Assembly: GCA_963719525.1 (NCBI GenBank)
Contig: CAVRCG010000001.1
Span: forward strand, 372,001-436,000
Direction of reading: 5' to 3'
Source of the DNA: Bernardetia sp963719525
GTDB lineage: Bacteria; Bacteroidota; Bacteroidia; Cytophagales; Bernardetiaceae
DNA: 64,000 nucleotides
In this document: positions 8,914 through 18,915 of the stretch, in pieces
Numbering within the stretch: position 1 is the first letter of the stretch
Layout of the letters: each line of letters opens with the position of its first letter
Position numbers and translations under genes: made by a program
Notes under the pieces: generated by a model
Told to the model about the DNA's origin: nothing
Database searches by the model: none
What the model saw: the letters and a program-made list of their open reading frames with translations, nothing else

Positions 8914-9192
8914 TTAAACAACTGCATAAATGTCAGATTCACGCATGATAAGGTAATCATTTCCTTCTACGTTTATTTCTGTACCTGAATATTTACCATA
9001 AAGGACATTATCGCCTACTTTTACAGTAATTGGTTCGTCTTTTTTGCCATTTCCGATTGCAATTACTTTTCCACGTTGTGGTTTTTCTTTTGCCGAATCA
9101 GGAATGATAATTCCACTTGCTGTTTTTTCTTCTGCTGCATCTGGCGCAACAAGTACACGGTCTGCTAAAGGACGAATATTTACATCAGCCAT
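8914..9192 (-). CDS. groS: Co-chaperonin GroES
   Basis: A 92-residue 10-kDa chaperonin. The start at 9192 (MADVNIRPLADRVLVAP) is chosen because it gives the usual family N-terminus; an in-frame ATG 171 bases further upstream would add a nonconserved, basic extension. The mobile loop (EEKTASGIIIPDSAKEKPQ) and the NVLYGKYSGTEI core are intact. It caps the GroEL ring. It is the first gene of the groES-groEL pair; no CIRCE element was seen upstream. Confidence 0.96.
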   Translation of the reverse strand: MADVNIRPLADRVLVAPDAAEEKTASGIIIPDSAKEKPQRGKVIAIGNGKKDEPITVKVGDNVLYGKYSGTEINVEGNDYLIMRESDIYAVV

Positions 9193-9432
9193 AGTTGTCG
9201 TTTTATTTAATAGTGAATGAATGTTTTGTTTTTGTATCGTCTTATAAATTTGATTGCGATACATTCGTGGTAGCCTTTGCATACAATATGCCAATGCCGA
9301 AAATGATTTTTTGAATGTATAATTTGTCTTTTTGTGTAATTGTGATTTCAAATTAACTGACACTTTGTCGGTTCAATTTTCATCTCTAAAACTTTGACAG
9401 TTATTCTAAATTGAATTTAAAAAACCAACTCA

Positions 9433-10704
9433 CTACCTCAATCTCTTATACATTGAATAGCGTTGTGGATAAAACACAAACTGAATAAAATTAAATTCTA
9501 TGTACTGTAAACTAAGTGTTTCGTTTCTATTTTCTATCTTTAATGAAGGATTATAACGCAAATTGGTACGCAAAAGCCAATATTCTGCACCAAAAGCTGG
9601 ACTAATATCCCAACCAAAGATAATTGAAGGCGTAATTTCTTCGTAATTGGTATTTGTAATTTGTGTGCCTTCATCGGTTTCTTTCAAATTTAATCTATCA
9701 TAACTTGCACCAACTCCCAAAAAAGGCGCAAAACCGTGATAATCTCCCAAATACTTGTAAGTTTCCAAAACTAGACTTGTCTTGGAAATAACTTGTTTGA
9801 AAGAAAATGCTTCCCTAACTTGTCTAATAGGACGAAAAGCAGCAGCAATTGTAAAATTTTGTTTGGAAAAATGATAACCTAAAGCAATATCTGGAAAAAT
9901 TGCAGGCATAGCTCTATCATCTAAGAAAGGATAATATTCGTTTACATACGACGAATTAATAGTAGGAAAAGCCGATGAAATTCCGATTCCACCAAAGAAA
10001 CCCAACATATTTTTATTGTTCAGTAATGTATCTAGTTTTTGAGTAGCTTTATCATACGCTCCTCTTGTATTTTCTAATGTCCAATTTACTCCTATATTAA
10101 AAAATCCTCTAGTGTAATTTGTTGTACCAGAGGTTTCACGAGAGAGATAAATATCAGTTTCAGGATTCAAAACGGCAGTGTAACCTGCATAAAAATACAT
10201 TTTCTTAGTCTGATAGCCTACTCCAACATCAAACATAGATTTTGTTTGTGTAGTCTTGTATTCTTCTTTTTCTATATTTTCTTGTCGGTAGCGAATAGGC
10301 GAAAATTTGTACCCAATAAAAGGACTAATTCTGTTTTCTTTTAAGCGAAGTGGATAAAGTCGTAGTCCAGTCATTGCACCAAAACGAGTAGAAGTTTCAA
10401 TTTCTTGATCATCTCCTCCTAACTGAATAGGTCTTGTCGTAATGGAAATATAAAAATCGGCATATCCCCAAAAGTGAGTTGCACCCAGATTTATGGCAGG
10501 AGTAAGAAAAGAATTTCTGTTAAATTCTACACGATTGCCATTTGCATCGAGGTAAGAACTCGTCTCATTAGTAGGAGAATAAATAAAATCTGCACCAAAA
10601 TATGATTTGGCAAAACTGTATCTTTTTTCTAAGTCTTGTGCTTCTAAACTGAAAGAAATTAGTAAGAGCAAAAAAGCAATAAGGTATGTAAATGAATTAT
10701 TCAT
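9433..10704 (-). CDS. Outer-membrane beta-barrel protein, function unknown
   Basis: A 423-residue protein with a signal peptide (SFTYLIAFLLLLISFSLEAQ). The mature part has many alternating amphipathic strands rich in Tyr and Phe, such as INLGATHFWGYADFYISIT and MYFYAGYTAVLNPETDIYL, and ends in IQFVFYPQRYSMYKRLR. It is probably an outer-membrane barrel, perhaps a porin-like Bacteroidota protein; no specific family was recognised. It is transcribed in the same direction as groES-groEL and lies 240 bases upstream of groES, and is probably a separate unit. Confidence 0.65.
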   Translation of the reverse strand: MNNSFTYLIAFLLLLISFSLEAQDLEKRYSFAKSYFGADFIYSPTNETSSYLDANGNRVEFNRNSFLTPAINLGATHFWGYADFYISITTRPIQLGGDDQEIETSTRFGAMTGLRLYPLRLKENRISPFIGYKFSPIRYRQENIEKEEYKTTQTKSMFDVGVGYQTKKMYFYAGYTAVLNPETDIYLSRETSGTTNYTRGFFNIGVNWTLENTRGAYDKATQKLDTLLNNKNMLGFFGGIGISSAFPTINSSYVNEYYPFLDDRAMPAIFPDIALGYHFSKQNFTIAAAFRPIRQVREAFSFKQVISKTSLVLETYKYLGDYHGFAPFLGVGASYDRLNLKETDEGTQITNTNYEEITPSIIFGWDISPAFGAEYWLLRTNLRYNPSLKIENRNETLSLQYIEFNFIQFVFYPQRYSMYKRLR

Positions 10705-10874
10705 CGCATTAGATTTAGTTATGAAACGATTATTTTATCCATTACTATCCATTATCCATTTTGTTATTTTTTATCTAAAACAAACTACTTTAATAGAGTT
10801 TTGCCTTATCAGAACAGACCGATATACAATTATCTTTTAAAAAAAAACTCAATTACAAAGCAATCAAAAATCAC

Positions 10875-10882
10875 TATCTTTG
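10875..10882 (+). promoter_or_regulatory. Possible -7 element (TATCTTTG) for the restriction-modification gene
   Basis: TATCTTTG matches the Bacteroidota TAnnTTTG box, 51 bases before the ATG at 10933. A -33 TTG is not evident at the ideal spacing. Confidence 0.4.
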
Positions 10883-10932
10883 AATCTACATCAAAATGTT
10901 TGATTAATTAAGAAAGAAAGGATAATCATAAA

Positions 10933-13900
10933 ATGAACAATACAGAATATTTCGCACAATTTACAGATAACACTTATTTCAATGCCTATTTGTTGGAATA
11001 TGAGATGCAAAACTTTTTTGATAAAGAGTATGAGCAAGATTGTAAAACTGCGTTTGAAAACATAAAAATCTTATATTCTAAATTAGATATTACGCAGCTT
11101 TCAGAATCGCAATTAGAAGATAAATTTATAAAAAATGTATTGATAGAATTAGGTTACGGTTATACCTATCAAGTTACAAAAAAAGTATTCGGAAAGATAC
11201 ACAAACCTGATTTTGCTCTCTTTGAAAGTGAAGAAATAGAAACTATAAGTGGAGGAAAAGACAAATCTAGTACAGAGAATATTTTGGCGTTGTGTGAATC
11301 GAAAGCCTATACAATAAGTTTGGACAACAAAAAAGCAACACTAGACAATCCACATTTTCAGCTTCTACGTTATCAATCTGATTTGAGAATCAATTATGGT
11401 TTTCTTACAAATGGAAAAAAATGGCGTTTTTATGATATTACAAATCCAAAACAAGACAAAATTTATTTCGAAATTGATGTAGAATGGATTATCCAAAACA
11501 ATGATTATAAAGCATTTCAGTATTTTTATTACACCTTTCACAAAGAGCAATTATTCAAACTTTACAACAAACAAAAAGGAATACCAATAAAAGATAAAAC
11601 GTTTGCAGAGCTTAATCAAGAGTATATTCTTAAAGTAGAACAAGATTTGAAAGAACTCATCTATGGAAAAGATTCTATTATCGAAATGATTGGACAGCGA
11701 CTTTTTGCTCGCTATGGCAATGAATATTCACTCAAAGAAATTTATGCTAACTCGCTTACTTTTGGTTTTCGTCTTTTGTTTGTAGCCTATTTTGAAGGAC
11801 AGTTTCGAAATCCTGTGTTTGGTATGGAAGGCGTAAATGATTTTCACCCTTTGAGAAATTTATTAGCCTTTGTCAAAATGGACAAACATTTACCTAAAAG
11901 GTATGACGGCTGGAATATGATGAAGCACTTTTTTGATTATCTAAATTATGGAAATATTGATTTAGCGATGCCACTTCTCAACGGTGGTTTGTTTGCAGAA
12001 CACAAAGCTCCACTTCTCAAACTTCCTTTGGTACTCACGAATGAAGACATAGAACAAATTTTGAGCTTACTGATTTATCACAAAGACGATGATTTATTTC
12101 AGGCTTATAGAGATTACAAAACCCTTTCAGTTACGCATTTGGGAAATATTTATGAAGGACTTTTAGAATCTGAATTCAGACAGGCATTCGAAGGGACATA
12201 TTACCTTACTTTTTTAGATGGCAAAACAGAGAAAGAAGGTTATTTTGATAATTATGATTATCAAGAGAAAAAGAAAAATAAGAAAATTGTAATTTTGGAA
12301 GAACGGTTTTACAAAAACGATGAACTTTATCTTTCTAATCAGTCTGGAAACCGAAAAACGACAGCTTCCTATTATACGCCACAAGATATTACGCATTTTA
12401 TGGCAGAAGAATCTATTCAAAAATTACTTATAGAGTATGGTGAAAAGAACGGTAAAAGTATTTTGGATTTGCGTTTGATGGATAATGCTTGTGGAAGTGG
12501 TCATTTTTTGATTGCATCTTTAGATGTTCTGACAAGTGAGGCACTCAAACGAATAGAAAATGGAACAGACACAAAACTGGAACAAACTCTAGCCACTGAA
12601 AAAGAAATCATTATTGAGAATCTAAAAAAACTGATAATACAACCAGAGAACGAGATAGATGAACTTACACTTTTGAAAAGAATACTGCTCAAAAAAATCA
12701 TTTTTGGTGTGGATTTGAATGAATTTGCTATCGAACTTACTCGCCTTTCACTTTGGTTGGATACTTTCGTTTTGGGTACGCCTCTTAGTTTTATCGAACA
12801 TCATATCAAACAGGGAAATGCACTTATTGGTGCAAAAAAAGAAGAATTGTATAAAAGTTTGCAGACCGATAATAATTTATTTGCCAATACTTTTAAAAAT
12901 AGAGTAGCTAGTATTATTGAAGAATTATCCGAACTTTCTAGTTTGAAAGATACCACGCCAGAGGAAATAGAACAGTCAAAGAAAATCTACAAAAAGTTAG
13001 AACCCTCTTTGAATCAACTCAATTTGGCTATGAATTTTCATACCTACAAGCGTTTTGTTCCTTTTATTTTTGAGGATAAAAACGAAGCACAAAAGGAAAT
13101 TAACTTATTGAATGCTACTTTAATTGATTTTGAAGAAAAAATATACAATAGAAAAGATGCTGCTTTAGTTGAGCGAATTGAGGAAACAGCCGAACAGTTT
13201 AGTTTTTTTAATTACGAAATTACCTTTGCCGAAGTGTTTCAGAACGGACATAGAGGGTTTGATTTAATCATTGGAAATCCACCTTGGGACGTAATGGAAT
13301 TTAATGATGCCGATTTTTTTACGATGTGGAGAAGTTCGTACAGGACAATGAAAAATCAAGAGAAAAAAGAAACTCGTCAGAACGTTCTGGATTATAAAGG
13401 AATTCAGAATGAATACAACACAAAAAAGTCATTCCGAACAAATGCAAACGAATATTGCAAAAATTATTATCCTTATAATGCAGGTGGAAAAGGTAATTTA
13501 TTCCGTTTCTTTATTGAACAAAATTTGGATTTGCTAACCAAAAACGGAACGCTTACTTATATTACTCCGTCGGCTTGGATTTATGAAGATTCATCGACGA
13601 ACCTACGGAAACATATTTTTGAGAATTATCAATTAGAGTTTTTCTATCAATTTGAAAATAGAAAAGGGATTTTTCCCGATGTTCATAGAAGCTATAAATT
13701 TGCCATTTTTCAAATTACTCAATTTGACAGAAGCATCGATATTGAATCGCAAAGACGTAAAACGCTGCCCGTTCGTTTTATGCAAACTGATACAGAAATT
13801 CTTTACAAAACAGAAACCTACGATGGTAAAAAGGGAATTTTGCAATATCCGTATGAAGATATTTATGCGCTTTCGCCATTTCATCAGGCACTTTTCGAAA

Positions 13901-14922
13901 TCAAAGACCAGAAAGATTTGGATATAATTAGGAATGCTTATCAGCGTTTTGATGTAATTAATCCAGATTATATTGATTTCAGAAATGAACTAAATATGAC
14001 AAGTGATAGGGATTTGTTTCAAGAAAAAGAATTATCTATGCAGGAAGGAATGATTTTGTATGAAGGAAAAATGATTCATCAATATAGAAATAACTTAGCG
14101 CAGCCTAATTACTGGATAAATAGAGAGGAGTTTGAAACAAAACTTACAAAAATGGAGGTAAGTCGTTTGATAAAAGATATATTTGATTTTATTCCATTAG
14201 AAAAACAAAGTGCAGGAAGTAAAAATAGCACTAGCAATAAGTCAACTAAGAAAAAAAGTGTACTAAATTTTTTAGGATTGAAGAAAACACAGGAGTTAGA
14301 ACAATTTGTAGTTTTGAACAGCAATTATTTCAGGTTAGTTTTTAGAGATATTGCACGAAATACAGATTATAGAAGTATTATTTCTGGGATAATTCCTCCT
14401 CAACAGACGTATGGAAATACGCTACAAGGTTCTGTTCCAAAAAAATATATTTATAAAAATGGAAAAGTAGAAGTGGAAGAGTTTTCGATTGAAAAATTAC
14501 TTTTTGTTCAAGCTATTTTGAATAGTTTAGTAGTAGATTATATTATTCGTTTTTTGATTGATATTCATGTGAATAAAACGTATTTGATGCGTCTTCCTAT
14601 TCCACAACCAACAGATGAGGAGCTTTCAGAAAACAAAGTCTATCAACAGATTATCAAAAATGCACTTTTACTCAATATTGCTAATACTACGAATTTGGAC
14701 GAATTAAGGGAAAAAGTAGAGAAAAACTCAAAAATTAAAATTGAAAAATCAGATATTCCCACTACTCAAAAACAAAAAGATAAGCTACAAGCTGAAAATG
14801 ATTTGTTGATTGCAGAATTGTATGGACTAAGTAAGGAACAAATAAAACATTTGACTTCTCCAGCTTATTTTAAGATTTTGAATGATAAAAATAAGGCGTA
14901 TTTGTCTTTATTGAGTGATTGA
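10933..14922 (+). CDS. Type IIG-like restriction-modification enzyme (nuclease + adenine methyltransferase + specificity domain)
   Basis: A single 1,329-residue chain. The N-terminal domain has a PD-(D/E)xK-like signature: PDFALFESE at about 92-100 and CESKAY at 121-126, followed by a region resembling HsdR N-termini (HFQLLRYQSDLRINYGFLTN). The gamma-class N6-adenine methyltransferase core follows with SAM motif I DNACGSGHF (about 517-525) and catalytic NPPW (782-785, in IIGNPPWDVMEF). The C-terminal part (about 1,000-1,329), with LPIPQPTDEEL, looks like the target-recognition region of Eco57I/TaqI-type enzymes. It should cut and methylate one asymmetric or short site. There is no separate hsdS or hsdR. 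The target sequence cannot be predicted. Confidence 0.85.
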   Translation: MNNTEYFAQFTDNTYFNAYLLEYEMQNFFDKEYEQDCKTAFENIKILYSKLDITQLSESQLEDKFIKNVLIELGYGYTYQVTKKVFGKIHKPDFALFESEEIETISGGKDKSSTENILALCESKAYTISLDNKKATLDNPHFQLLRYQSDLRINYGFLTNGKKWRFYDITNPKQDKIYFEIDVEWIIQNNDYKAFQYFYYTFHKEQLFKLYNKQKGIPIKDKTFAELNQEYILKVEQDLKELIYGKDSIIEMIGQRLFARYGNEYSLKEIYANSLTFGFRLLFVAYFEGQFRNPVFGMEGVNDFHPLRNLLAFVKMDKHLPKRYDGWNMMKHFFDYLNYGNIDLAMPLLNGGLFAEHKAPLLKLPLVLTNEDIEQILSLLIYHKDDDLFQAYRDYKTLSVTHLGNIYEGLLESEFRQAFEGTYYLTFLDGKTEKEGYFDNYDYQEKKKNKKIVILEERFYKNDELYLSNQSGNRKTTASYYTPQDITHFMAEESIQKLLIEYGEKNGKSILDLRLMDNACGSGHFLIASLDVLTSEALKRIENGTDTKLEQTLATEKEIIIENLKKLIIQPENEIDELTLLKRILLKKIIFGVDLNEFAIELTRLSLWLDTFVLGTPLSFIEHHIKQGNALIGAKKEELYKSLQTDNNLFANTFKNRVASIIEELSELSSLKDTTPEEIEQSKKIYKKLEPSLNQLNLAMNFHTYKRFVPFIFEDKNEAQKEINLLNATLIDFEEKIYNRKDAALVERIEETAEQFSFFNYEITFAEVFQNGHRGFDLIIGNPPWDVMEFNDADFFTMWRSSYRTMKNQEKKETRQNVLDYKGIQNEYNTKKSFRTNANEYCKNYYPYNAGGKGNLFRFFIEQNLDLLTKNGTLTYITPSAWIYEDSSTNLRKHIFENYQLEFFYQFENRKGIFPDVHRSYKFAIFQITQFDRSIDIESQRRKTLPVRFMQTDTEILYKTETYDGKKGILQYPYEDIYALSPFHQALFEIKDQKDLDIIRNAYQRFDVINPDYIDFRNELNMTSDRDLFQEKELSMQEGMILYEGKMIHQYRNNLAQPNYWINREEFETKLTKMEVSRLIKDIFDFIPLEKQSAGSKNSTSNKSTKKKSVLNFLGLKKTQELEQFVVLNSNYFRLVFRDIARNTDYRSIISGIIPPQQTYGNTLQGSVPKKYIYKNGKVEVEEFSIEKLLFVQAILNSLVVDYIIRFLIDIHVNKTYLMRLPIPQPTDEELSENKVYQQIIKNALLLNIANTTNLDELREKVEKNSKIKIEKSDIPTTQKQKDKLQAENDLLIAELYGLSKEQIKHLTSPAYFKILNDKNKAYLSLLSD

Positions 14923-14945
14923 GGTGTTTAAATGGTAACTTTATC

Positions 14946-15249
14946 GCTCGTAAGGACACCATGTCCGTCAAGCTATAAATAAGTTTTGGTTTTTACTCCT
15001 TTAGGAGTTGCATATTGGTAGCAAAATGTAAGAACCTCCCTTCATTTACTCCGTAGGAGTTGTATATTGGTAGCATGTTAAATTGCAAAATGCTACCAAT
15101 ATAAAGTTCCTAAAGGAACACCTGAAGTGAAACGAAAGCAGCGAAGCTAAAAAGGTTTTTTTCTCTCATTTCTCTACCAATATAAAGTTCCTAAAGGAAT
15201 AGAATAACCATAAAATTTTTAACTTGACGGACATGGTGAGGATACGAGC
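14946..15249. repeat. MITE-like nested repeat element, 304 bp
   Basis: The ends are imperfect 27-bp inverted repeats. Their inner 15 bases match perfectly: ACCATGTCCGTCAAG at 14958-14972 and CTTGACGGACATGGT at 15223-15237; the outer bases are GCTCGTA and TACGAGC. Inside are two forward units (14994-15022, 15046-15074: TACTCCnTAGGAGTTG, then ATATTGGTAGC) and two inverted units (15092-15119, 15174-15200: CTACCAATATAAAGTTCCTA). The same forward-forward-inverse-inverse order recurs at 52671-52857. No open reading frame is present, so it would be non-autonomous if mobile. Confidence 0.65.
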
Positions 15250-15283
15250 AATGGTAGATTTTATCAAAATGAAACTTGATTTT

Positions 15284-15310
15284 ACCGTTGCTCGTGTCCT
15301 CACGAGCGAC
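15284..15310. repeat. CGTTGCTCGTGTCC/CACGAGCGAC hairpin repeat
   Basis: ACCGTTGCTCGTGTCCTCAC followed by GAGCGAC is nearly identical to the unit at 2391-2416 and belongs to the family clustered at 2.1-2.4 kb. Confidence 0.7.
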
Positions 15311-15380
15311 CTATTTACAAACTATTTCAAAATATATTATTTATTTTTGGATAAAATAGTAGTTTTCTAATATATTGTCG

Positions 15381-15388
15381 TATCTTTG
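15381..15388 (+). promoter_or_regulatory. Possible -7 element (TATCTTTG) for the RRM gene
   Basis: TATCTTTG lies 58 bases before the RRM-protein ATG, leaving a leader that could carry temperature or growth control. No good -33 TTG was found. Confidence 0.35.
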
Positions 15389-15446
15389 TATTGAAGGCAC
15401 AACTTAGGGTCTTCAATTATTAGTTTTTATCTCGTTAATTAGTTTT

Positions 15447-15743
<297 letters not shown>

Positions 15744-15862
15744 ACAAAACAATTGAATTAGTTATCAATAGTTTAGTTTCTTACTAGTCCTGTTTTTAAT
15801 TGAATCAATATATGTTTAGCTTTATGTAAATTATACTTTATGTGAAATTTATATAAGCAACA

Positions 15863-15899
15863 AAAAAAAGCAACTTTCTTATGAGAGTTGCTTTTTTTG
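15863..15899 (+). terminator. Rho-independent terminator after the RRM gene
   Basis: Stem AAGCAACT / AGTTGCTT with a 9-base loop, flanked by an A run and a run of seven T's. Confidence 0.8.
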
Positions 15900-15906
15900 T
15901 TGTCAT

Positions 15907-15963
15907 ATATTTAACTATTTAACGAATATTTAACTATTTAACGAATATTTAACTATTTAACGA
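15907..15963. repeat. Three tandem 19-bp repeats
   Basis: ATTTAACTATTTAACGAAT is repeated three times head to tail, the last copy running into the hairpin at 15961. It lies between two convergent genes. There is no spacer variation, so this is not a CRISPR array. Confidence 0.75.
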
Positions 15964-15990
15964 AGTGTTCGCTTGAAGCGAACACTTCGT
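15961..15990. terminator. Perfect hairpin between convergent RRM and ung genes
   Basis: CGAAGTGTTCGCT / AGCGAACACTTCG is a perfect 13-bp stem with a 3-base loop. It sits 16 bases beyond the ung stop codon and could end transcription arriving from ung; T-rich sequence follows on the plus strand. Confidence 0.55.
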
Positions 15991-16005
15991 TTTGCGTTTA
16001 AGAAT

Positions 16006-16668
16006 CTACCAATCAATTTCATTTAATCCTTTTTCTTTCAGATACTCATTCGCTTGACTAAAATGCTTATTTCCAAAAAAACCAGTATGAACCGAATACG
16101 GAGAAGGATGTGGAGATTCCAAAACTAAATGTTTTTCTCTGTCTATAATTTGTCCTCTTGTTTGTGCATCTTTTCCCCAAAGTAGAAAAACTACATTTTC
16201 TTTCTCATCAGAAACAAGTTTTAAAACGGCTGAAGTAAAATCTTCCCAACCTTTCTTTCAATGTGAAGCAGGTTTTGAAGCCTGTACTGTCAAGACAGCA
16301 TTGAGCATCAAAACGCCTTGTTCTGCCCAGCGTTCAAGGTTTCCACTTTTAGGAATTTCTTTTCCCAAGTCATCGTTTATTTCTTGAAAAATATTTTTGA
16401 GAGAAGGAGGAACACGAACACCATCACTTACCGAAAAACTAAGTCCGTTGGCTTGTCCTGCTCCGTGATAGGGGTCTTGACCCAGAATAACGACTTTTGT
16501 ATCTTCAAAACTACATTTTTCAAAGGCATTAAAAATTAATTTCCCAGGTGGATATACTTTTTCTTGTTGTACGGCTTCTCTCAAAAAATGAGTTAGTTTT
16601 TCAAAATAAGGTTTTTCAAATTCTTCTTTCAAATGAGTTTTCCAAGATTCTGCAATTTTTACGTCCAT
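16006..16668 (-). pseudogene. ung: Uracil-DNA glycosylase, interrupted by one in-frame TGA
   Basis: The whole 220-codon frame is otherwise intact and matches family-1 UDG: VVILGQDPYHGAGQANGLSFSV (catalytic water-activating GQDPYH), LMLNAVLTVQ, and, after the break, GKDAQTRGQ and the HPSPYS loop. It excises uracil from DNA. Codon 137 (16258-16260) is TGA in the sequence SH*KKGWEDFT, where relatives have Gln, Arg or Ala. Both sides are conserved and in the same frame, so a single base error or mutation (for example CGA to TGA) explains it. True inactivation cannot be excluded. Confidence 0.85.
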
Positions 16669-16806
16669 AAAAAAATAAAGGTTAAAAAGTGTGTTTGTAA
16701 ACAGGAATACAACTATTCACAAATTTATTATTTGCTAATTATCTACTAAAATTTGTATTCTATAAAAAAAATTATCATTTTAGTAATAAATCATTTCCTT
16801 TACTAA

Positions 16807-17211
16807 ATGTTTTATAAAATGTTTGGAGAATTATTCAGCGCAATTACAGAAGGTATTTTGGTACACGTTCGTACCGAATTTCATAAAAAACATTCTCAAA
16901 ATGGGAATTTTGTCTTTACTTATTACATTACTATCAAAAATACAGGTAGTCAGACTGTTCAGCTTATGCGCCGTCATTGGCATATTTACGATTCAAAAGG
17001 AATACACCAAGAAGTAGAAGGCGAAGGAGTAATCGGACAACAACCTATTCTGAAATCTGGACAAACGCACAAATATGTATCTGGTTGTCATTTAAAAAGC
17101 GATATGGGAAAAATGTCGGGTACTTATTTAATGAAGCGATTAGATGATGATACGCTTTTTGAAGTCAAAATTCCTGATTTTTCTTTGATTGACCCTATTA
17201 GGTTTAATTGA
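16807..17211 (+). CDS. apaG: ApaG family protein
   Basis: A 134-residue protein with the ApaG fibronectin-III-like fold. Visible blocks are FVFTYYITIKNTGSQTVQLM, RHWHIYDSKG, VEGEGVIGQQPILKSGQ and MSGTYLM near the end. The family is widespread and has been linked to magnesium/cobalt homeostasis and to dinucleoside polyphosphate levels, but its biochemical role is unsettled. An internal ATG at 16825 (MFGELFSAITEG) is an equally plausible start. It is divergent from ung. Confidence 0.9.
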   Translation: MFYKMFGELFSAITEGILVHVRTEFHKKHSQNGNFVFTYYITIKNTGSQTVQLMRRHWHIYDSKGIHQEVEGEGVIGQQPILKSGQTHKYVSGCHLKSDMGKMSGTYLMKRLDDDTLFEVKIPDFSLIDPIRFN

Positions 17212-17815
17212 TTTCACTAGTTTGTTGTTAGTGTCGCTTCACTAAAACATTAATAACGGCACTTTAGAGAGTTTTTGGTTCAATAATTTAGCTCGTTTAA
17301 AATACTTCAATGAAAATCATACTTTCTGCAACACCATCGTCTATTTAATTTACGTTCCTTAAAACAAAAATATCGTTCTTACTTTCTTGCACGCTAACTC
17401 TAAATCTTCTCACTTCATCAAAGGCAAAACAGGAAATTCTTTTTCTTCCATTTAAGTATAAATTAAGCAAATGTAAAACATCACACTATAAAACCAAAAC
17501 AGAATTATTTACATGTATTTTTTTGTCGAACTCAGAGTCACAGAGAATGAGAATGCATTTTGAAATACTATTTCATAAGTATATTTAATTTTGATTGAAC
17601 ACTTATTTTGAATTATTAGATTGCAATATGAGTAACATTTTACGATTTCTGCGTACAAACTTGTTTTAAACAAAATAATAGTTTGCTTTTTCCATAGAAT
17701 AGGATTTACAAACCCTGTTTTATAAAAAAAAAGACGATTTCACAGAATAAAATTTGGCAGCAATCTTTCTATTTTAGAATGTCACTCATATTAAGATTAT
17801 ATTCGTAATTAATTA
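17212..17815. other. Intergenic region with two dispersed repeats
   Basis: No gene seen. Bases 17221-17263 resemble 6008-6048 (GTTGTT, then TCGCTTCACTAAA, then AACGGCA). Bases about 17690-17735 are a degraded copy of the hairpin family with a GGGTTTGCAAACCC core (here GGATTTACAAACCC between CCATAGAATA and TTTTATAAAA); better copies lie at 32074-32118 and 55218-55252. Confidence 0.5.
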
Positions 17816-18316
17816 TTACATTCCAATAGCAATTTTATGAATAAACTTTGTCATTCCAGTTTGTCCATTGGTTTGTCCCTTTTGTATTTCTATGGGAGAG
17901 AGCGTTTCTCTGACAATATTAGCAATCGGTAGCGTATGGAAAGGATGTTTTGCAGAATCAAATGTATCTTTGAAAAGTTCTAACAATCTACTTATTCCAC
18001 CTTTTAGGTACATAGGATTACAATGCTCAACAGCTTCAACAAGGGCTTCACAATCTGAACCATCACACCATACATAAAAAACAGCAGAAGTTTTGGTTTG
18101 TTTGATAAGTTGATACTGTAACTCTTCAGATTTGGTTTCTAATTCATTAAAATAAGTTCCCAAAATACAGGAAATGATATTTTTATCTTTTTTCTTAAAA
18201 TCTAATTTTTCCATTACCTCTTTTAGCTTTTCTAGTTCTAAATAGAGATTGTATTTGGTAACAGGAGTTTTTACAGGTTTATTGAATACATAAATTGGGT
18301 AGTCTAATTCTTGCAT
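17816..18316 (-). CDS. Hypothetical protein
   Basis: Not recognised. It has 166 residues, no signal peptide or membrane segment, and is mostly helical and charged. The middle contains a Cys-rich hydrophobic patch (AVFYVWCDGSDCEALVEAVEHC). It is a single gene between two gene-poor stretches of about 600 bp each. The codon pattern looks like that of the neighbours. Cytoplasmic location is inferred. Confidence 0.6.
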   Translation of the reverse strand: MQELDYPIYVFNKPVKTPVTKYNLYLELEKLKEVMEKLDFKKKDKNIISCILGTYFNELETKSEELQYQLIKQTKTSAVFYVWCDGSDCEALVEAVEHCNPMYLKGGISRLLELFKDTFDSAKHPFHTLPIANIVRETLSPIEIQKGQTNGQTGMTKFIHKIAIGM

Positions 18317-18915
18317 GAGTAGTAATGATAAAAAAATAAGCAGAGTAAAAAGAGTGGCTCTCTGACAATTTTTGCCTTTTTATGATTCTTGGTAGAAAAT
18401 AAATATATCTTGTATTTTGTTTAGCTCTGTACCTTAGGTCTGATTTAGACAAGGTAAGCTTTTTTATGGTTTTAAATACATATTTTAAACTGGTCAGACC
18501 TTTTGTACAGACTAATTTAAGATATAAGATAATTTTTGATAAAGGCTAGGACAGAAATTGTCAAAGAACCAAAAAAGTAAGTCATTGGTAAAAAAAATAG
18601 TTACAGAAGTGCAATCTCAGAACAATAATTTATTCTAAGAAATTATATTTAAAGATCAATTAAAAATTACGACTACAACTTATTGATTATCAGTTAGGTA
18701 AAGATTAAGTAACAGTAGTTTATTTAATTTATGTTCCTAAGTTATAATAGATTATTCTTGTTATGAAAAAGTTTAATAATGTTAGTAAGAAGTATTACAG
18801 AACCGTGAAGGAAAATCCACACAACAAGAGTAAAAAAGACAAAAGTATCTTGAATTTGTCTAAGATATGATTAAGATATGGCTAAGATACAAATTTTTTG
18901 ACTTTTAATCATTCT
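18317..18915. other. Gene-free AT-rich region
   Basis: About 600 bases without a supportable gene or clear repeat. Only short frames occur. Confidence 0.5.

Noticed and set aside
9193..9363. N-terminal extension of GroES
   Set aside because: GroES proteins start at the equivalent of 9192; the extension is basic, unconserved and most likely leader sequence.
10607..10840. 77-codon plus-strand frame between the barrel gene and the R-M gene
   Set aside because: It overlaps the N-terminal coding region of the barrel gene in antisense and has no recognisable features.
15907..15963. Possible CRISPR array
   Set aside because: The 19-bp units are head to tail without spacers, only three copies, and no cas genes are present.
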